Shown in pieces: positions 1 to 40,200 of a stretch of 64,000 nucleotides of DNA (its first letter is position 1; every line of letters starts with the position of its first letter). Position numbers and translations under genes: made by a program. Origin of the DNA: Plazaster borealis (taxonomy: Eukaryota; Echinodermata; Asteroidea; Forcipulatida; Labidiasteridae); assembly GCA_021014325.1 (NCBI GenBank), contig CM037475.1, positions 3,193,001 through 3,257,000 of the forward strand, given 5' to 3'. The notes under the pieces were generated by a model. That model was not told the DNA's origin. It saw only the letters and a list, made by a program, of their open reading frames with translations, and made no database searches.

Positions 1-1824
1 GACTCCCGATACATCGTTGTCTTTATCCCCTCCCGAAAGCTCTTATAATTGGGAAATTACCTGGCACCTTTGAAGGAGAGCGACTAGAGCCGTGATATGG
101 CTTAATCCGCCACTGAAGCGTGTCGGCCGGCCACGCGGCCGGCCAGGAGAAAGAAAAAAGAGATGTCGAAGAGGAAGGGGGTGCTTGAAGATTTCAAGCA
201 TTTTTTTTTTTTTTTTTTTTTTTTTGCTTTGGTAAGCTTCTGACAGTGTAAAGCATTTTGAGAAACATTTCACCTTTGAAGTAAATGTGGTTATGGAAAA
301 AGATATCAGTTTTTATCAAAAATATTAATTTATCTCAGAAGCTTTTCTGTCAGAAACGTTTCTCAGATTGTGTATTCCAATTGCAGATTATTCTTCCTGC
401 ATGGACATAACCGCTTCAGTTTTTCGGCAATATATCAAAAACGCTACCACCTTTTGAAATTAAATTTGCACAGGTTAGTTTTACGGTATATATCTACAAC
501 TATGTAGGATTGCAACAAACAGTGGGTTCCAATTACCAAACGTATACAATCCCTTTAAAGAGATAATGCTTTCCTTAGTTTATTTTTATATTTATTTATT
601 TACTGGCTATTTATTTATTCAATTCATTTATTTTTTTGAGGCGGGGAGGGGGGGGGGCATTTATTTCATAACGCAAGACTTGTCACAAGAGGGGAAGACC
701 GCAAGCATTTGATGATTCCACAAATGTCTATCATCATGTATTGGACGTGGTTATGTTTACTCATTGTCTTCGTGACTCATGTATGCATTCCAGGAACGGG
801 GCAGTGAATAATTTAGTGTGGATGGATTGTTCACGCAGTTGTGATTTTTCCCCCTCTTCCCCTTTTTAAGTAGTTCAGACGGTGAGGTGAACTTTAAAGC
901 AACTATCGTAGGACAAGGAATTTCAGTTTTAAAAACAAAAAATGTGAAATAGTTCGGAGTGATTCATTATATCATCTTTGTATCTTTGAAAGAATTTGTG
1001 TTTTATTTGAGGATGCAATTTAATCATGGCACACTAAAGCTAAATCTGTACACAAGTTTGAATTATCCTCCTGTATGTGATGCAAAGTAGATCTTATGTC
1101 CCAAGACGAGGGCACCCTCTGATGGAGGTCAAACGAAGGTTGCCCATCGGCCCATCCTGTGCTCTGGGCTTGCTTATTTACTTCTTGTTACGTCATTGTT
1201 TTACGTTTAAGATGGTATCAGGATGCCGGCAAATAATGAATGTTTATGAGTGCAATGGTGAGAATATTTGTATGAGTTGAAAGATGGCATGTTCCATTCA
1301 TTCCAAGTCGAGTTGAATGGAACCTGCCTTCTTTCAACGAATGAAAATAATCTCTCCATTGCACAAATGCAAAACATTCATTATTTATTTTATATAATAT
1401 CCATGAAGTATCCATCCATTTGGAGCAACAACAACAAAAACAATTTACAAATGTAGGTCTGTTCTGCTATTTCTACTTTTACAAAACAAGAGCCTGCGTA
1501 CAGCGCGTGCAAGCGCCTGAAAATGCACGTAGAATAGTACCAAAATGCACGGTTTATAACGCAGGCCAAGTAATGGTTTGAATAATGAACCCTGCATGAC
1601 CAACAATTCTCCAATCAAATGACAAGGATCTACTTGAGTGTCAAATAATGTTTGCCTTTTGACAGAAAAACATGTATTTTTAACTTTAAGTTTCATTTCT
1701 GTCCTAGCTCTGTCTGTTTGGTCTTGTTATGTATTTGGGTTTTTTAAATTCAGATAAGAAAAACAAATCAACATTATTTTGTATTCATTGTTCTTGTTTC
1801 TTTTATTGTCCTCTGTTTCTACAG
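1..1824. other. PKC intron, left edge of window
   Basis: No exon was found. It holds a poly(T) run (201-225), the MITE at 233-566 and a G-run near 645. The segment aatcaaatgacaaggatcta (1612) is shared with 6216 and 37455, so it belongs to a dispersed repeat. Confidence 0.7.
233..566 (-). mobile_element. MITE family B copy
   Basis: It contains gcattttgagaaacatttca, the internal palindrome cagaaacgtttctcag, aaaacgctaccaccttttga and the end cgtatacaatccctttaaag. Related copies are at 16311, 17083 and 51078. Confidence 0.82.
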
Positions 1825-28300
<26,476 letters not shown>

Positions 28301-30601
28301 GGTGCAGTTAGCACTATAGGTGCGTTGTGGTAAGTCTCCAAACTAGCTCTATCATTCTATTGTATTAAGAAAAAACAAAAAACAAAAACAAAACTGAAAA
28401 TGGCAGTATTTCTTTATTTTTTTCTTGTCCAATTAAATTGTTCTATAATATGATGTGCAGAGAAAGTAGAGATTACTTCTATCTAAGGGCAGACGATTTT
28501 TTTTCTTCTTGAAATTTTCAACCAGAACTAGGAATAACTTCATAAAAGTTGCAAAGTGAACAAATTTGCTAAGCACAACAAAAAAACTTAACAAGAAACC
28601 GGTTACCAGCCAAAGGACCATGTAATGTACATTGCTTGGAACTGGTTCTTCGCTAATTTTTTGGCTAAGCTGAGGACTATGCTTAGCAGCTATATGAAAT
28701 TTGGCATTTTGTTGTAACAGAGCTAATGGTAGCATACCAACATGGATCAATACATATACAACTTGACGCTCCCACGAGTGAATTGTGCAGTTTTGTTCAA
28801 ATTTGTTACTTATGTTTCACTAAAATCAGTAGAAGTGTAAGGAAAACCAGCAAATTTATCGGTTTGTTGGATACATTTCGTCTGTCTGTTTGTCTGTCCT
28901 CGACACATTTGGATAATTCTCATTTTGTGGGACAGTCAAATATGTAGACAGTTCCCGTAAGACGCCATCTTTATGGGCGACTTGGGTTTTGGCGCTGAGC
29001 TGCGTCTAGCGTTCTAAGTGTTCATCACTGTGTGATGTCAAGTGGGAGCTATCTAACTTGTTGAAAACATTTTGTATTCTAAAAATCTGAAATTTTACAT
29101 CAAGATAATTTATAGAAGTTAAAATTGACCTGATGAGTAGTGTCAGAACTCCACACGCAAATCACCTTTTTGTCTTAATTCAGAGAAGCACTCTGTAGGT
29201 TTCCTAGATTTTGTTACATTTTGCAAATCAGCGTTCTGTGATTTTACTAGAAGTCTAGAGTCCATGAAAATGTCCATTTTATTCTGTATGAACATTTATC
29301 ACATTCCATTTTTAAAAAGTTCATTGCACTTTGTAAATATTGTCCTCCGATAGATAGGCTACTGTACAGTTCATTAAAAAAGAAAGATAACTGTTTATGA
29401 TTAAGCAAAGTCTGGGGGGTCCACATTTCTCTGTAATCCATCTGAAAACGTAGAAACATAGACCCATATTGCACAAAGAAAGGTAAAATAATAAATCCCT
29501 TTGGTTGTTAACAAGTTCTTCGAATAAGTACAATTGAAACTATTCATTTCTGAACTGTAATAGTTTGTAAGTTATATAAAGAGAGCTGTGGAAATGTGGG
29601 CAGGAATCCTCGAGAGCAAAATAGGCAGTTTGAAAGAAACCAAGTATTGCTTTATAGATGAAATCTGACGCACAAATTAAACAATTCAAAACTAAAGATA
29701 TTGGACTTTGCGAAAATATAATTAAGGAACCACATTTTCATAAAGGCATTTTATCAGGTTTATCTATAATCTTGTTTATTTGAGGTTTGTGTTTAGTAAT
29801 CACCGTAAATACACACAAGGGTAGTCATATCATCAGCTGTTAGTTTATTTTAAAAGATAGGAGAGGTTTTTTTCACATTGCACAATATATTTTGCTAGCT
29901 TCTTCTATTTTTACTGTCTGGCAAATTAGTCTCACCCTGAAATTGTTTCAGAAGGCCTTAATCTAATGATGAATTGGAAAACAAATGTGTTTTGAACCTT
30001 TTTACTACTAATTTCTCCACTAATTCTCTACTAATTTAGTCGGCCCTTGGCAAGGGAAGATTTTCTCTCTCAATCTAGACATTCAAGGCATGACAAAATG
30101 CGAGCTTTTAATCTCAGTAACAAATTTAAATTGTTTGAAATGTCTCCGTGCAAAAATTAATGCAACCTTTAGTTCACTATAAAACTGAATGAAAAGAAAA
30201 TCAAGAAATTGTTTCGATTGCAATGGATGTCTTTGCATACAAAATAAAAATTTGTCGGCTCAGTACTGCAATTTGTGTGGATTTCATAAAATTGTTTTTG
30301 CATATTTTGGAGCTCCTAATTAATGAAGTTTTTTTTTTTTCAAAATTGAAACGCATTTTCTATTTAACAACCTTTTAATCATAGCGGATATTCCTATTGC
30401 AAAAGAGAAGTCTATTCCTCCAGCACATTATTCCTGTTGTCACATCAGGGTTTCAAGTATCTAAATTTAAGGCTAGTAATTATTTTCAGGATGTACTACT
30501 TGACTTTAATACAGGGCCACGTCTTGGGGTTTGTTTTCAGTACTGTATTAATTATTGTATTAGTCTTGATGTTACCGCTGGTGGTGTTACCAAATGGTTT
30601 C
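28301..30601. other. Presumed 3' UTR of PKC betaII-type transcript
   Basis: AT-rich sequence with a family D fragment at 28563-28703 and no reading frame of interest. Where the transcript ends cannot be decided by eye; several aataaa-like strings occur up to 33010. Confidence 0.5.
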
Positions 30602-32170
30602 CTGATATCCTCATTTGGAGATGAGGGTTCCAATCAGGGTATAAGTATATCCCGATTGGGGTAGTTTGGTTGGTTAACTTAGGGTTTCCTGGTTGGGAAC
30701 AATTGATATCCACATTGGGAGATAAGGGTTCCAATCGGGGTAGCAGTGTTATCCCAATTGGGATAGTTTGATTGTTTACATTAGGGCTTCCTAATCGGGA
30801 ACAATTTATATCCTCATTGGGAGATGAGAATTCCAATCGGGATGGTTTGGTTTGGTTTGGTCCTGATTAAGAGCAATGATATCCACATTGGGAGATTAGG
30901 GTTTCAATTGGGATATAAGTATATCCCAATTGGGATAGTATGGTTGTTTACTTGAGGGTTTCCTGGTTAGGAGCAATGATATCCACATTGGGAGATTAGG
31001 GTTTCAATTGGGGTATAAGTATATCCCAATTGGGATAGTATGGTTGTTTACTTGAGGGTTTCCTGGTTAGGAGCAATGATATCCACATGGGGAGATTAGG
31101 GTTTCAATTGGGGTATAAGTATATCCCAATTGGGATAGTATGGTTGTTTACTTGAGGGTTTCCTGGTTAGGAGCAATGATATCCACATGGGGAGATTAGG
31201 GTTTCAATTGGGATATAAGTATATCCCAATTGGGATAGTATGGTTGTTTACTTGAGGGTTTCCTGGTTAGGAGCAATGATATCCACATTGGGAGATTAGG
31301 GTTTCAATTGGGATATAAGTATATCCCAATTGGGATAGTATGGTTGTTTACTTGAGGGTTTCCTGGTTAGGAGCAATGATATCCACATGGGGAGATTAGG
31401 GTTTCAATTGGGATATAAGTATATCCCAATTGGGATAGTATGGTTGTTTACTTGAGGGTTTCCTGGTTAGGAGCAATGATATCCACATGGGGAGATTAGG
31501 GTTTCAATTGGGGTATAAGTATATCCCAATTGGGATAGTATGGTTGTTTACTTGAGGGTTTCCTGGTTAGGAGCAATGATATCCACATGGGGAGATTAGG
31601 GTTTCAATTGGGATATAAGTATATCCCAATTGGGATAGTATGGTTGTTTACTTGAGGGTTTCCTGGTTAGGAGCAATGATATCCACATTGGGAGATTAGG
31701 GTTTCAATTGGGATATAAGTATATCCCAATTGGGATAGTATGGTTGTTTACTTGAGGGTTTCCTGGTTAGGAGCAATGATATCCACATTGGGAGATTAGG
31801 GTTTCAATTGGGATATAAGTATATCCCAATTGGGATAGTTTGGCTGTTTACTTGAGGGTTTCCTGGTTAGGAGCAATGATATCCACATGGGGAGATTAGG
31901 GTTTCAATTGGGATATAAGTATATCCCAATTGGGATAGTATGGTTGTTTACTTGAGGGTTTCCTGGTTAGGAGCAATGATATCCACATTGGGAGATTAGG
32001 GTTTCAATTAGGGTATAAGTATATCCCAATTGGGATAGTATGGTTGTGAACTATTCAAATCCTCGTTTGGAGATCAGGGTTCCCATGGGGGTAGAAGTAT
32101 ATCCCGATTGGGAATTTCTTTATTGTGGACCCTTCATATCCTTATTGTGAGATGAGGGTTTCAATATTAT
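30602..32170. repeat. 100-bp satellite array
   Basis: The string tcctggttaggagcaatgat starts at 30961, 31061, 31161 and so on to 31961: eleven units with a period of exactly 100 and no length change. A degenerate unit sits at 30861 and more diverged sequence on both sides. Each unit holds a perfect 12-bp inverted repeat with a 4-base loop around ataagtat (caattgggatat/atatcccaattg). It lies in the spacer or 3' UTR between the PKC betaII-type exon and PALB2. Confidence 0.96.
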
Positions 32171-33864
32171 ATATCAAAATGTAGTACAGTACTGCTGTAA
32201 TTCTATGCATTGACCAGCCTACATAAACACGCAGAGTTTTAACTCTAAACACTGTGCTGTTTTCTGCAATCAAATTTATACCTAAAAGTAGCTAAGGTTT
32301 TTAAAGGAGCAAAGTCCGATTTTACGAAAAGTTAGGGGCCATTTTGGTTTAGTTCCCTGACTCTGTAACATGCTCAAACACTTGGGACCAGCTTATTATC
32401 TTGACAATTCTTTGTAATTGTTTCTTCGTGTCATAATGGGAATATGGGAAATCATTTCAAAATTCAAAGTTATCTCGTGTGAGATTTCACTTCTGGTCGT
32501 CGTCGTCTCAAATTGGCTGAATTACAGATTATTAGTTTCTCTTCTAAGTTAACTGTTCAATTTATGCCATGGAGTATTTCCACATTTTTGTTGAGGTTTT
32601 TTTTCTGTTGTGGTGTAGAGGGTTGGGGAGGTGTTGTACATTTGTCTGTATATGCGGACGACAACAAAATATACGTGAACGCTTTGTATAAAATCTGCAC
32701 TTTCTTTCAATGCATGCCTGTGGTTGTGGAACCATTTGAGATATCCTGTAGCTCAATAGAAACCGTTACTTCTTCATTTATATCCGTGAATGTGTGTAAA
32801 AGATTCTACCATAATAATAAATATAGCATCATTAGGATATAGACTTTTTTAATTCGCCTCTGCAGTTTTAGAAAGTATATAATAATTATTGAAAAGTTAT
32901 ACCACAAATTTCTACAATATTTAACGAAACGTATCTGGAAGTACTAACTCCTTTTCTGCGTACGGCTTTTGTGGGGATGAAGGATCTAAAGTAAAGTGCT
33001 GTAAATTAAATAAATATGAAGGAGTATATTTACTGGGTTGTTTATATTTTGGAGTTAATTATTTTAATATTCTACGCTTAAAATAGATATAGATATTTTT
33101 AAGTTTGAGATGAATTTCACAGTGGGACTGTTTAGTATTATTCTTACAAGGATGCATCTTTAATTGGGTGGGATTCCAAGTTGGGCTTGCACGTCCATTT
33201 GGGAGACCATCGTTTGTTGGCGATTGCCCAATTGAAAACATTTGAAAGAATTTCATGTCAATCGACATCATGAAAGACTGAGAGCTTGTAATTATATGTT
33301 AAAGAGTAAATCACATAAATCAACAAAATATGAAATTATTGTTTAATCTTAAAAATTATTTTTGATACCATGAAGAAGATTCTATGTTTAGGCTAGTTTA
33401 ACAAAAAAATGAACTGGTGAAAGATGATTATAACGAGTTAGAAATTAAAAAAATGTCAGTAGTGCATTTCAATACAATGTTATTGTGAAATGAATTGGAG
33501 GCTGCCATCTTGAAAAACAACAAAAGATATCACATGGACACTCACAGCTATCCGTGTGGTTCTCACAGCTATCCATGTGATTCTCACAGGTTACAAGGTG
33601 GTGAAAGCGCTATCTGAAGAAATGATATTTGCTTGAAAGAAATGTGTTTTTACTTCCCGATGTGTTCTATTTCGTTGTCATGCATACTTGTGAAAATGAT
33701 ACTTTCATCAGCTTCTAGATAGTGATATAGTATATAAAGAATGGTGATTTCATTGTGCATAAAGAAAACAAATCATACGATATTCTGATTCTAATTAAAC
33801 TAACAAAACGTATTCTCTTTGCAGTTTGGAGTTTTTTGTCGTTTCTTCTTTGTCATGTTTATAG
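32171..33864. other. Convergent spacer between PKC and PALB2
   Basis: AT-rich sequence with no exon seen. Near 33545-33595 ctcacagctatccgtgtg-type phrases repeat three times. The minus-strand frame 33795-33998 continues in frame after the PALB2 stop, but it is made from the duplicated stop region and is not counted as coding. Confidence 0.6.
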
Positions 33865-34044
33865 TTTGTACAACAAGGCTTGTAGATTGAATGTGTAGCT
33901 CCCTCCCACTCATGAATATTCATTATACATCTGCAGGTATTGGTCAGTTCCAATTTGTAAAACAGGGCTTGTAGATTGAATGTGTAGCTCCCTCCCACTC
34001 ATGAATATTCATTATACATCTGCAGGTATTGGTCAGTTCCAATT
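33865..34044 (-). repeat. PALB2: 89-bp tandem duplication of the PALB2 stop region
   Basis: Bases 33877-33955 and 33966-34044 are identical over 79 bases, with a few more bases of near-identity on the left. The unit holds the last coding codons and the TGA of PALB2. The first unit in gene direction (33966-34044) encodes the real C-terminus; the second falls in the 3' UTR. The perfect identity suggests a recent event, or a need to check the assembly. Confidence 0.93.
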
Positions 34045-34209
34045 AAGACCACCTGTGAATTGCAGAGTTGGGCACTCCTGAGGCTTTGATTGGTGTGATT
34101 GCCTGATGAATAATTCAGTAGGTTCCCTGTGGAGATCTCCCACTGGTGGAGGCTGCTGTCAGACAGTTTGGCCAGTAGAGTGGCGTTGTGTATGACGCCA
34201 TCTACAAGA
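33999..34209 (-). CDS. PALB2: PALB2 exon 10 (end of WD40, stop)
   Basis: Last 69 residues and a TGA stop at 33999-34001. DSSLHQWEISTGNLL is a WD-type strand and the protein ends QYLQMYNEYS, comparable with human GNIFVYHYS. The acceptor is ttttag. The last part of this exon, with its stop codon, is duplicated in tandem just downstream. Confidence 0.9.
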
Positions 34210-37200
34210 CTAAAACAAAAAGAAACAAAAATTATTGTTACGTTTTAAAGGCGGTCTGATTTCTATTTTTAACTGTTACTCGTTGAAAGCATGTTCAGCA
34301 ACTTAATGAGGATAACTTGATGTTGTTTTGTGAACATAAAAGCACTGTGAAAATGTATTTTTATCTAGTTTCTCGTAATCTTCCTCTCGCAAAAAGAACT
34401 TTCAATGTTAAGCTAAAACATTTACTATATGGTTAAAAACATAAATAATATTCTTTATCCCAAAACAAAGTTAACATCTATTAAAAATGTTGCGGTACCT
34501 GCTGCTAAAATATTGGATTCCGGCTAAGCGCTGTGGTCTAATTGTTGGTAAAGAAATCTGCTCTAGAATGGCAAAGGTCATGGGTTCGAATCCTACCCGA
34601 GTAATACACACACTGGTGTATGGGTAAAAACACAAATAATAAAACAGGAAGAATATCATGCCTAAATGATGAGCACTCCAAGAACAGTGTTTATGGACTG
34701 TGACCAGTCGGGCAGATACGGGCTCATCATTTTTGAATATATATATAAGACCATTACTAGGTTTTGGATGAACTTTAGTTAAAACGCTGCAACATGCACT
34801 TCACTGCACAACCAGGGCTCAAATTTTACTCTGGACAACAGGCCCGAGGCCAGTAGTTTTAGTGTCGGGCCAGTAAACTCATGACCGGACAAGTCCAGCA
34901 GTCGGTTGTTTTCAATTGAATAATAAAACCTCACTGTGTAATATCTTAAACAAAAACAACTTATGTTCAAATGTTGACTTTGAGTCTGATAAAGACCTTT
35001 CAACTCTATTGAGTAATGAAGTATGTATGCCCATAAAGACAAATGAGATAAATCTTCTCTTATACCGTATGTAATCGTGCTTGTTCAAATAAAAACAGTA
35101 AAAACAGTAAACAGTTGAACTGTTCTGGTCTTGTTAGAACAATTCTGGGCAGTAAAAATTTTGAGCAACAAACCCTTTGGTCTTGTGGATTTTCTCCCAA
35201 AATTCGCGCCCAGACAACAAGAACATCCTAGAGACTGAATGTTACTGGCACTGTATGTCTTTCACCTTACCTGGTATTTTCATGTTGACTGGTTAGGTTG
35301 TAGTCTATCAATTCCAGCATCTTGTCCGTGTGTGGGTTGAACGCTACAATAGCACCGATGCAGCTGTTACACTTTTCTTCCAGATCACTGACATCATCAC
35401 GGTACACAAGAGTTAGAAATAACAAACCCTATGAAGACAATATACAGAGGAAATAATAGCATTTTATTTTGCATGAATTGAGAAACTCCTTTCAATTTTC
35501 ACTCATAGTCAGAATTCTTAAATTCCAGACAGGCAGGTAGGCCTGATGCTTTGTTCTTAAAGGCACTGAACACGTTTGGAAATTGTCAAAGACCAGTGTT
35601 CTCACTTGGTGTATCCCAACATATGCATAAAATAACAAGCCTGTGAAAATTTGGGCTCAATTGGTCATCGAAGTTGCAAGAAAATGATGAAAGAAAAAAC
35701 ACCCTCGTTATACAAATTTGTGTGCTTTCAGATAGGAATAAAAACTTCTTGGTTTTTATTATTTAGTGAGAAATTACCTCTTTCTCAAAAAATACGTTAC
35801 TTCAGAGGGAGTCGTTTCTCACAATGTTTTATACTATCAACAGCTCTCCGTTGCTTGTTACCAAGTAAGTTTTTATGCTAATATTTGTTTTGTGTCATTA
35901 CCAAACGTGTATGATACCTTTAAAAGGGCAAGGGCACCAAGGCGTTATCTCCTTTGTAAAGGGCATTTCAAGGGGCACCAAGGCAATGACCAGGAGCATG
36001 GAGGCAATTGCCTGCACTGACTCCGTCAGTATAAGGCCTGAACAGGGTGGTATTAGAAAGTTAAAGGCACTGAACACGTTTGGTAATTGTCAAAGACCAG
36101 TATTCTCACTTGGTGTATCCCAACATATGCATAAAATAACAAGCCTGTGAAAATTTGGGCTCAATTGGTCATCGAAGTTGCAAGAAAATGATGCAAGAAA
36201 ATGATGAAAGAAAAAACACCCTTATTGTACAAATTTGTGTGCTTTCAGATAGGAACAAAAACTTCTTGCAAGAAGTTTTTATTATTTGAGTGAGAAATTA
36301 CCTCTTAAAAAAAAAACTACGTTACTTCAGAGGGAGTCGTTTCCTACAATGTTTTATACTATCAACAGCTCTCCGTTGCTCGTTACCAAGTTAGGTTTTA
36401 TGCTAATATATATTTTGAGTAATTACCAAACGTGTACAGTGCCTTTAAAGTCTAATAACTACAGATAAATGTTTTGGTAAAATTCTATTTATATAAAAGA
36501 CGTACTCAATTTTAGAAAGTTAATGTCTATAACTAAAGGGAAAGTTTTGTATATTTCTATTCATAATAAAGAACATGCTCAATTTTATTTTGAGTTTATA
36601 GTGGAGGCCATCACAGTGACAAATTGAATTTCTCAAATTTTCTACTGGGAGGCAAACAAATAGCAAAGACCCTTTGGTTGTAATTTCTCTTTGAGACGTA
36701 CTGTAGACAAGATTCTTATAGATTCAGTGCTTACCGATTCAGCAGCTGCTTCAAGACACAACACACGGCTTCCACTGGCCACTGGTTTGATAGGGAAATC
36801 TTTAAGCAGCTCGCCTGTCTTCAAACACCTTTAAAATTACAGAGATTTCTTAAATACACCAACAAAAGTAAACAGGCTTGGAATTTTTTCTTCTAAGGAG
36901 GAGGATTTTAATGTTAAGAAGGGAAATTACTTGTTGTAAAATCTTTTAATTCAAACCAAATCTATTATAAGTGGTGTTTGAAGCTTTGCATGGTGTGGAA
37001 AAATAAGGAGTAACTATAAATAAATAGTAAACTTGCGGGTACAACTATGTGTAAAAACATTTTTTTTGTGGGAGTGGTGGCTCTGAAAAATCTATTAAAC
37101 AAATGCTGGATGCATTTGAGTGCAATGTCTGCGACAATGCAGGAACGAAATGCATTCAGTGTTTCTTTTATATAACTCACACATACATCTTTGTCATTTG

Positions 37201-40200
37201 AAATGTTTTCACAATGAGTACAAATTAGACACGGAAACTCGTCCACTCCGCACTCTGAAAATTCTAAAGACCTCTGGAAAACAACATGACCTTGCCTCGT
37301 TTTGGACAACAAAATTAATGGGAAGGGAACAATTACTTTGTCTGAAGCGTCCATTAATTATCCATATTGGACTCCTATATTAAATATTGGAGCGTCCGCT
37401 GCGGCAATACACATGGCAAAATATAGGATGACACGTTACGCTTGTTCCACCAATCAAATGACAAGGATCTGTGTACGGTATATAACAAGCAACATGTAAC
37501 AGACAGTTGAAGTCAATAACTGTATGACACCTATAATTATCACAAACTACATGTTTAATAATTCAACTACATCAAACATCAACACATAAACACAACATTT
37601 GAGATGTTACTTTGTGACTGAAGTTGCTCATAAGAGTGTATTATAATCATTCCATGTATTTTTTATATCCACCCGTTTGTTCTAATGATTTTCTTTTTCA
37701 CGGGGATTGCTCTTTTAGGTAGTGAGTTAGTTCGCTATTGGGCAACCCTAGGCTGCTGTTTGTTTTGTATTTCAACACATTCCTCTGTTTTTTCGTAATT
37801 CTTGGTCTGATTGTTTTTCTAAGTCTTCTGTATGTATTGTAATGTTTTGTAAAAGCCTGAATAAATCAATAATAAAACAATAATACAGGTTGAAATCTGG
37901 CTTCTACCAGTTTAAAAAATGACGATGTTCGCGGCACCATTTTTCTATCCGTGTGCAACATGGGCACGTGATCTACATGTATACTTGGTCTCCGATGTTT
38001 ACCGATTACCTGTAAAAAAACCCCTTAAAATTCAAATTTGTAAACCTTCGAGCTGCAATACAATGTGAACAATACAATATGTGGTGTTCTTACCATAAAA
38101 GTATGTGATTGCGTGATGTGGTTGCCATGACGATCCCCGCGGTTTCTTCAACTTTCAGTAATGATGTCATCTCCGCACTACATCCAGTGGCTAATTTCAC
38201 TACATGCACATCCCTGTTAAAGGTTGTTTTGTCAGTATTTTTGATACAATAATTTGAGATGTTTTGAAAAATAAAGTATTGTAAAGCTTGTGTTCTGCAT
38301 AACTAAATGGAAATTAGAAGTTTGATCTTTGAAATAGTTTTGACTTTGCGTTTAAACCTTAGTAGGGGGTACTTCTCAAGGCAAGAGGAGGGACAAAGTA
38401 CAGACAGGTCAAACTTCAAGTTGAAAGAAGAGAGCCCAAAATATGGCGTGTGGTGGTCGAGTGCACTGCACTCAAGCTCTGGTGTTTCTGATCAGCAGAG
38501 TGTGGGTTCGAGTCCCGGTCTTGACACTTGTGTCTTTGAGCAAGGCACTTAACCATTATTGTTCTTTCTTTGGATGTGACGTTTAGCTGTAGGTCCTGTG
38601 TATTTTGTAATGCACGTTAATGAACCCTGTACACTTATCATCAAGAGAAGGGGTTCGCCCCGGCATTTACTGGTATGGCTGGAGATTGAACCACAGCACC
38701 TTGTAAACTGTTCCATGGTGCTACATAAATAAATGGGTCTAATAATGCGAACTAAGCTCCAAACATAGAAAAATAAGAAGCGCTTTGAGACGCCCTCGGG
38801 TGTGAAAAAGCGCTATATAGGCCAAAGTACTGAGTATTATTATTATTAAAATGTAAAGTCGGCTAACAAGACAAAAAAAGACAAATGTAAAATGGGAGGG
38901 GGGCAATAAGGAAAGTTTGTTTACCTTGATTCTGTGGAAGCTTGGACGGAAAACACAGTAGTCTTATTCTTGGTATTCTTGACTGCAACGATGAAATCCT
39001 GCTCGCTCGTAGTACATAGAAGGTAAGGCACCTGATCGTCCAGTGATTGGGACAGGTTCACATCCAACATCTGTAGTTCCTCTGTCAATGTGTCAAATGT
39101 CAATATCCTACACAAAACCACACACGCACCAGTTAGGTCAAATCAGGGAATTGCTGATACAATATCAAAGGTAAGGCACTTGATCATTAATTGACTTGGA
39201 TACATGTAGGTTCACATCCAACTTCTGAAGTCCCTCCGTCAATTTGTCAAACGAAATATCCTACACAAAACCACACACGCACCAGTTAGGTCAAATCAGG
39301 GCATTGCTAATGAAACGTCAACGATACTACACGAAACAACATGAAGGACAGTTTTTGCTAATACTACATTGAAGGTAAGACACTTGATCATCAAATGACT
39401 GGGACAGGTTCACATCAAATTTATAGATTTTTCGTTCGTGCTATATATGTCAATATCCTACACAAAACCACCAGTTTTTGCTATTACTGCATTGAAGGTG
39501 AGGCACTTGATCATCAAATAACTTGGAGAGGTTCACATCCAACTCATACATTTTGTTAATGTGCTACATGTCAATATCCTACAAGAAATCAACAGTCGTT
39601 GCTAGTAGGTGAGGCACTTGATCGTCAAATAACTTGGAGAGGTTCACATCCAACTTATAGATTTTGTTAATGTGCTACATGTCAATACCCAATAGACTGT
39701 GCAAGTCTCGCGCGTATCGGAACGAGAAAACACGTCAAACGAAGAACATTTTTTTCTCTGAAATCAAATCTTTGTTTTAAATTATATTCACTGATAAAAT
39801 CTGAACAACAAAAATACTCATTACATGTTTATAAAATCAGTTTTCGTTTTTATAACAAATACAAAAATAATGTGTTAATTATTATTGAAGCAAAATTAAA
39901 ACTCTGGGACAAGGATGCTTATTTGGTCTTAACTTTTCAGAAACCACTTTCGCGGATTCACGATGGTCACACGGGCGTAAAATTAATGCTTGACGACTTT
40001 TATAGAGGATAATGACGCTTCAACAACCATAGACTGATATGAAAAGGTTTTACGTTGCAATTACAGCATCTGGCGATTATCATCGCATCCAAATCAAGCG
40101 TTTACATAAGTTTTGTGATCGGATGTGAGCACAAAATTCTTAATTTTTGCAGCAACCGGAAGCTGAGGTCAAGTTTAATTCTCGGGTTTTCTTTGTTATA

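Noticed and set aside
30602..32170. CRISPR-like array
   Set aside because: Units are contiguous 100-bp tandem repeats with no unique spacers, in an animal genome.
33795..33998. Minus frame continuing directly after the PALB2 TGA
   Set aside because: It consists largely of the duplicated stop region in another frame. The normal C-terminus already matches human PALB2, so readthrough coding is not supported.
39160..39692. PALB2 exon 6 copies as working alternative exons
   Set aside because: They lack the donor half, and the nearest one meets a stop codon soon after the acceptor.
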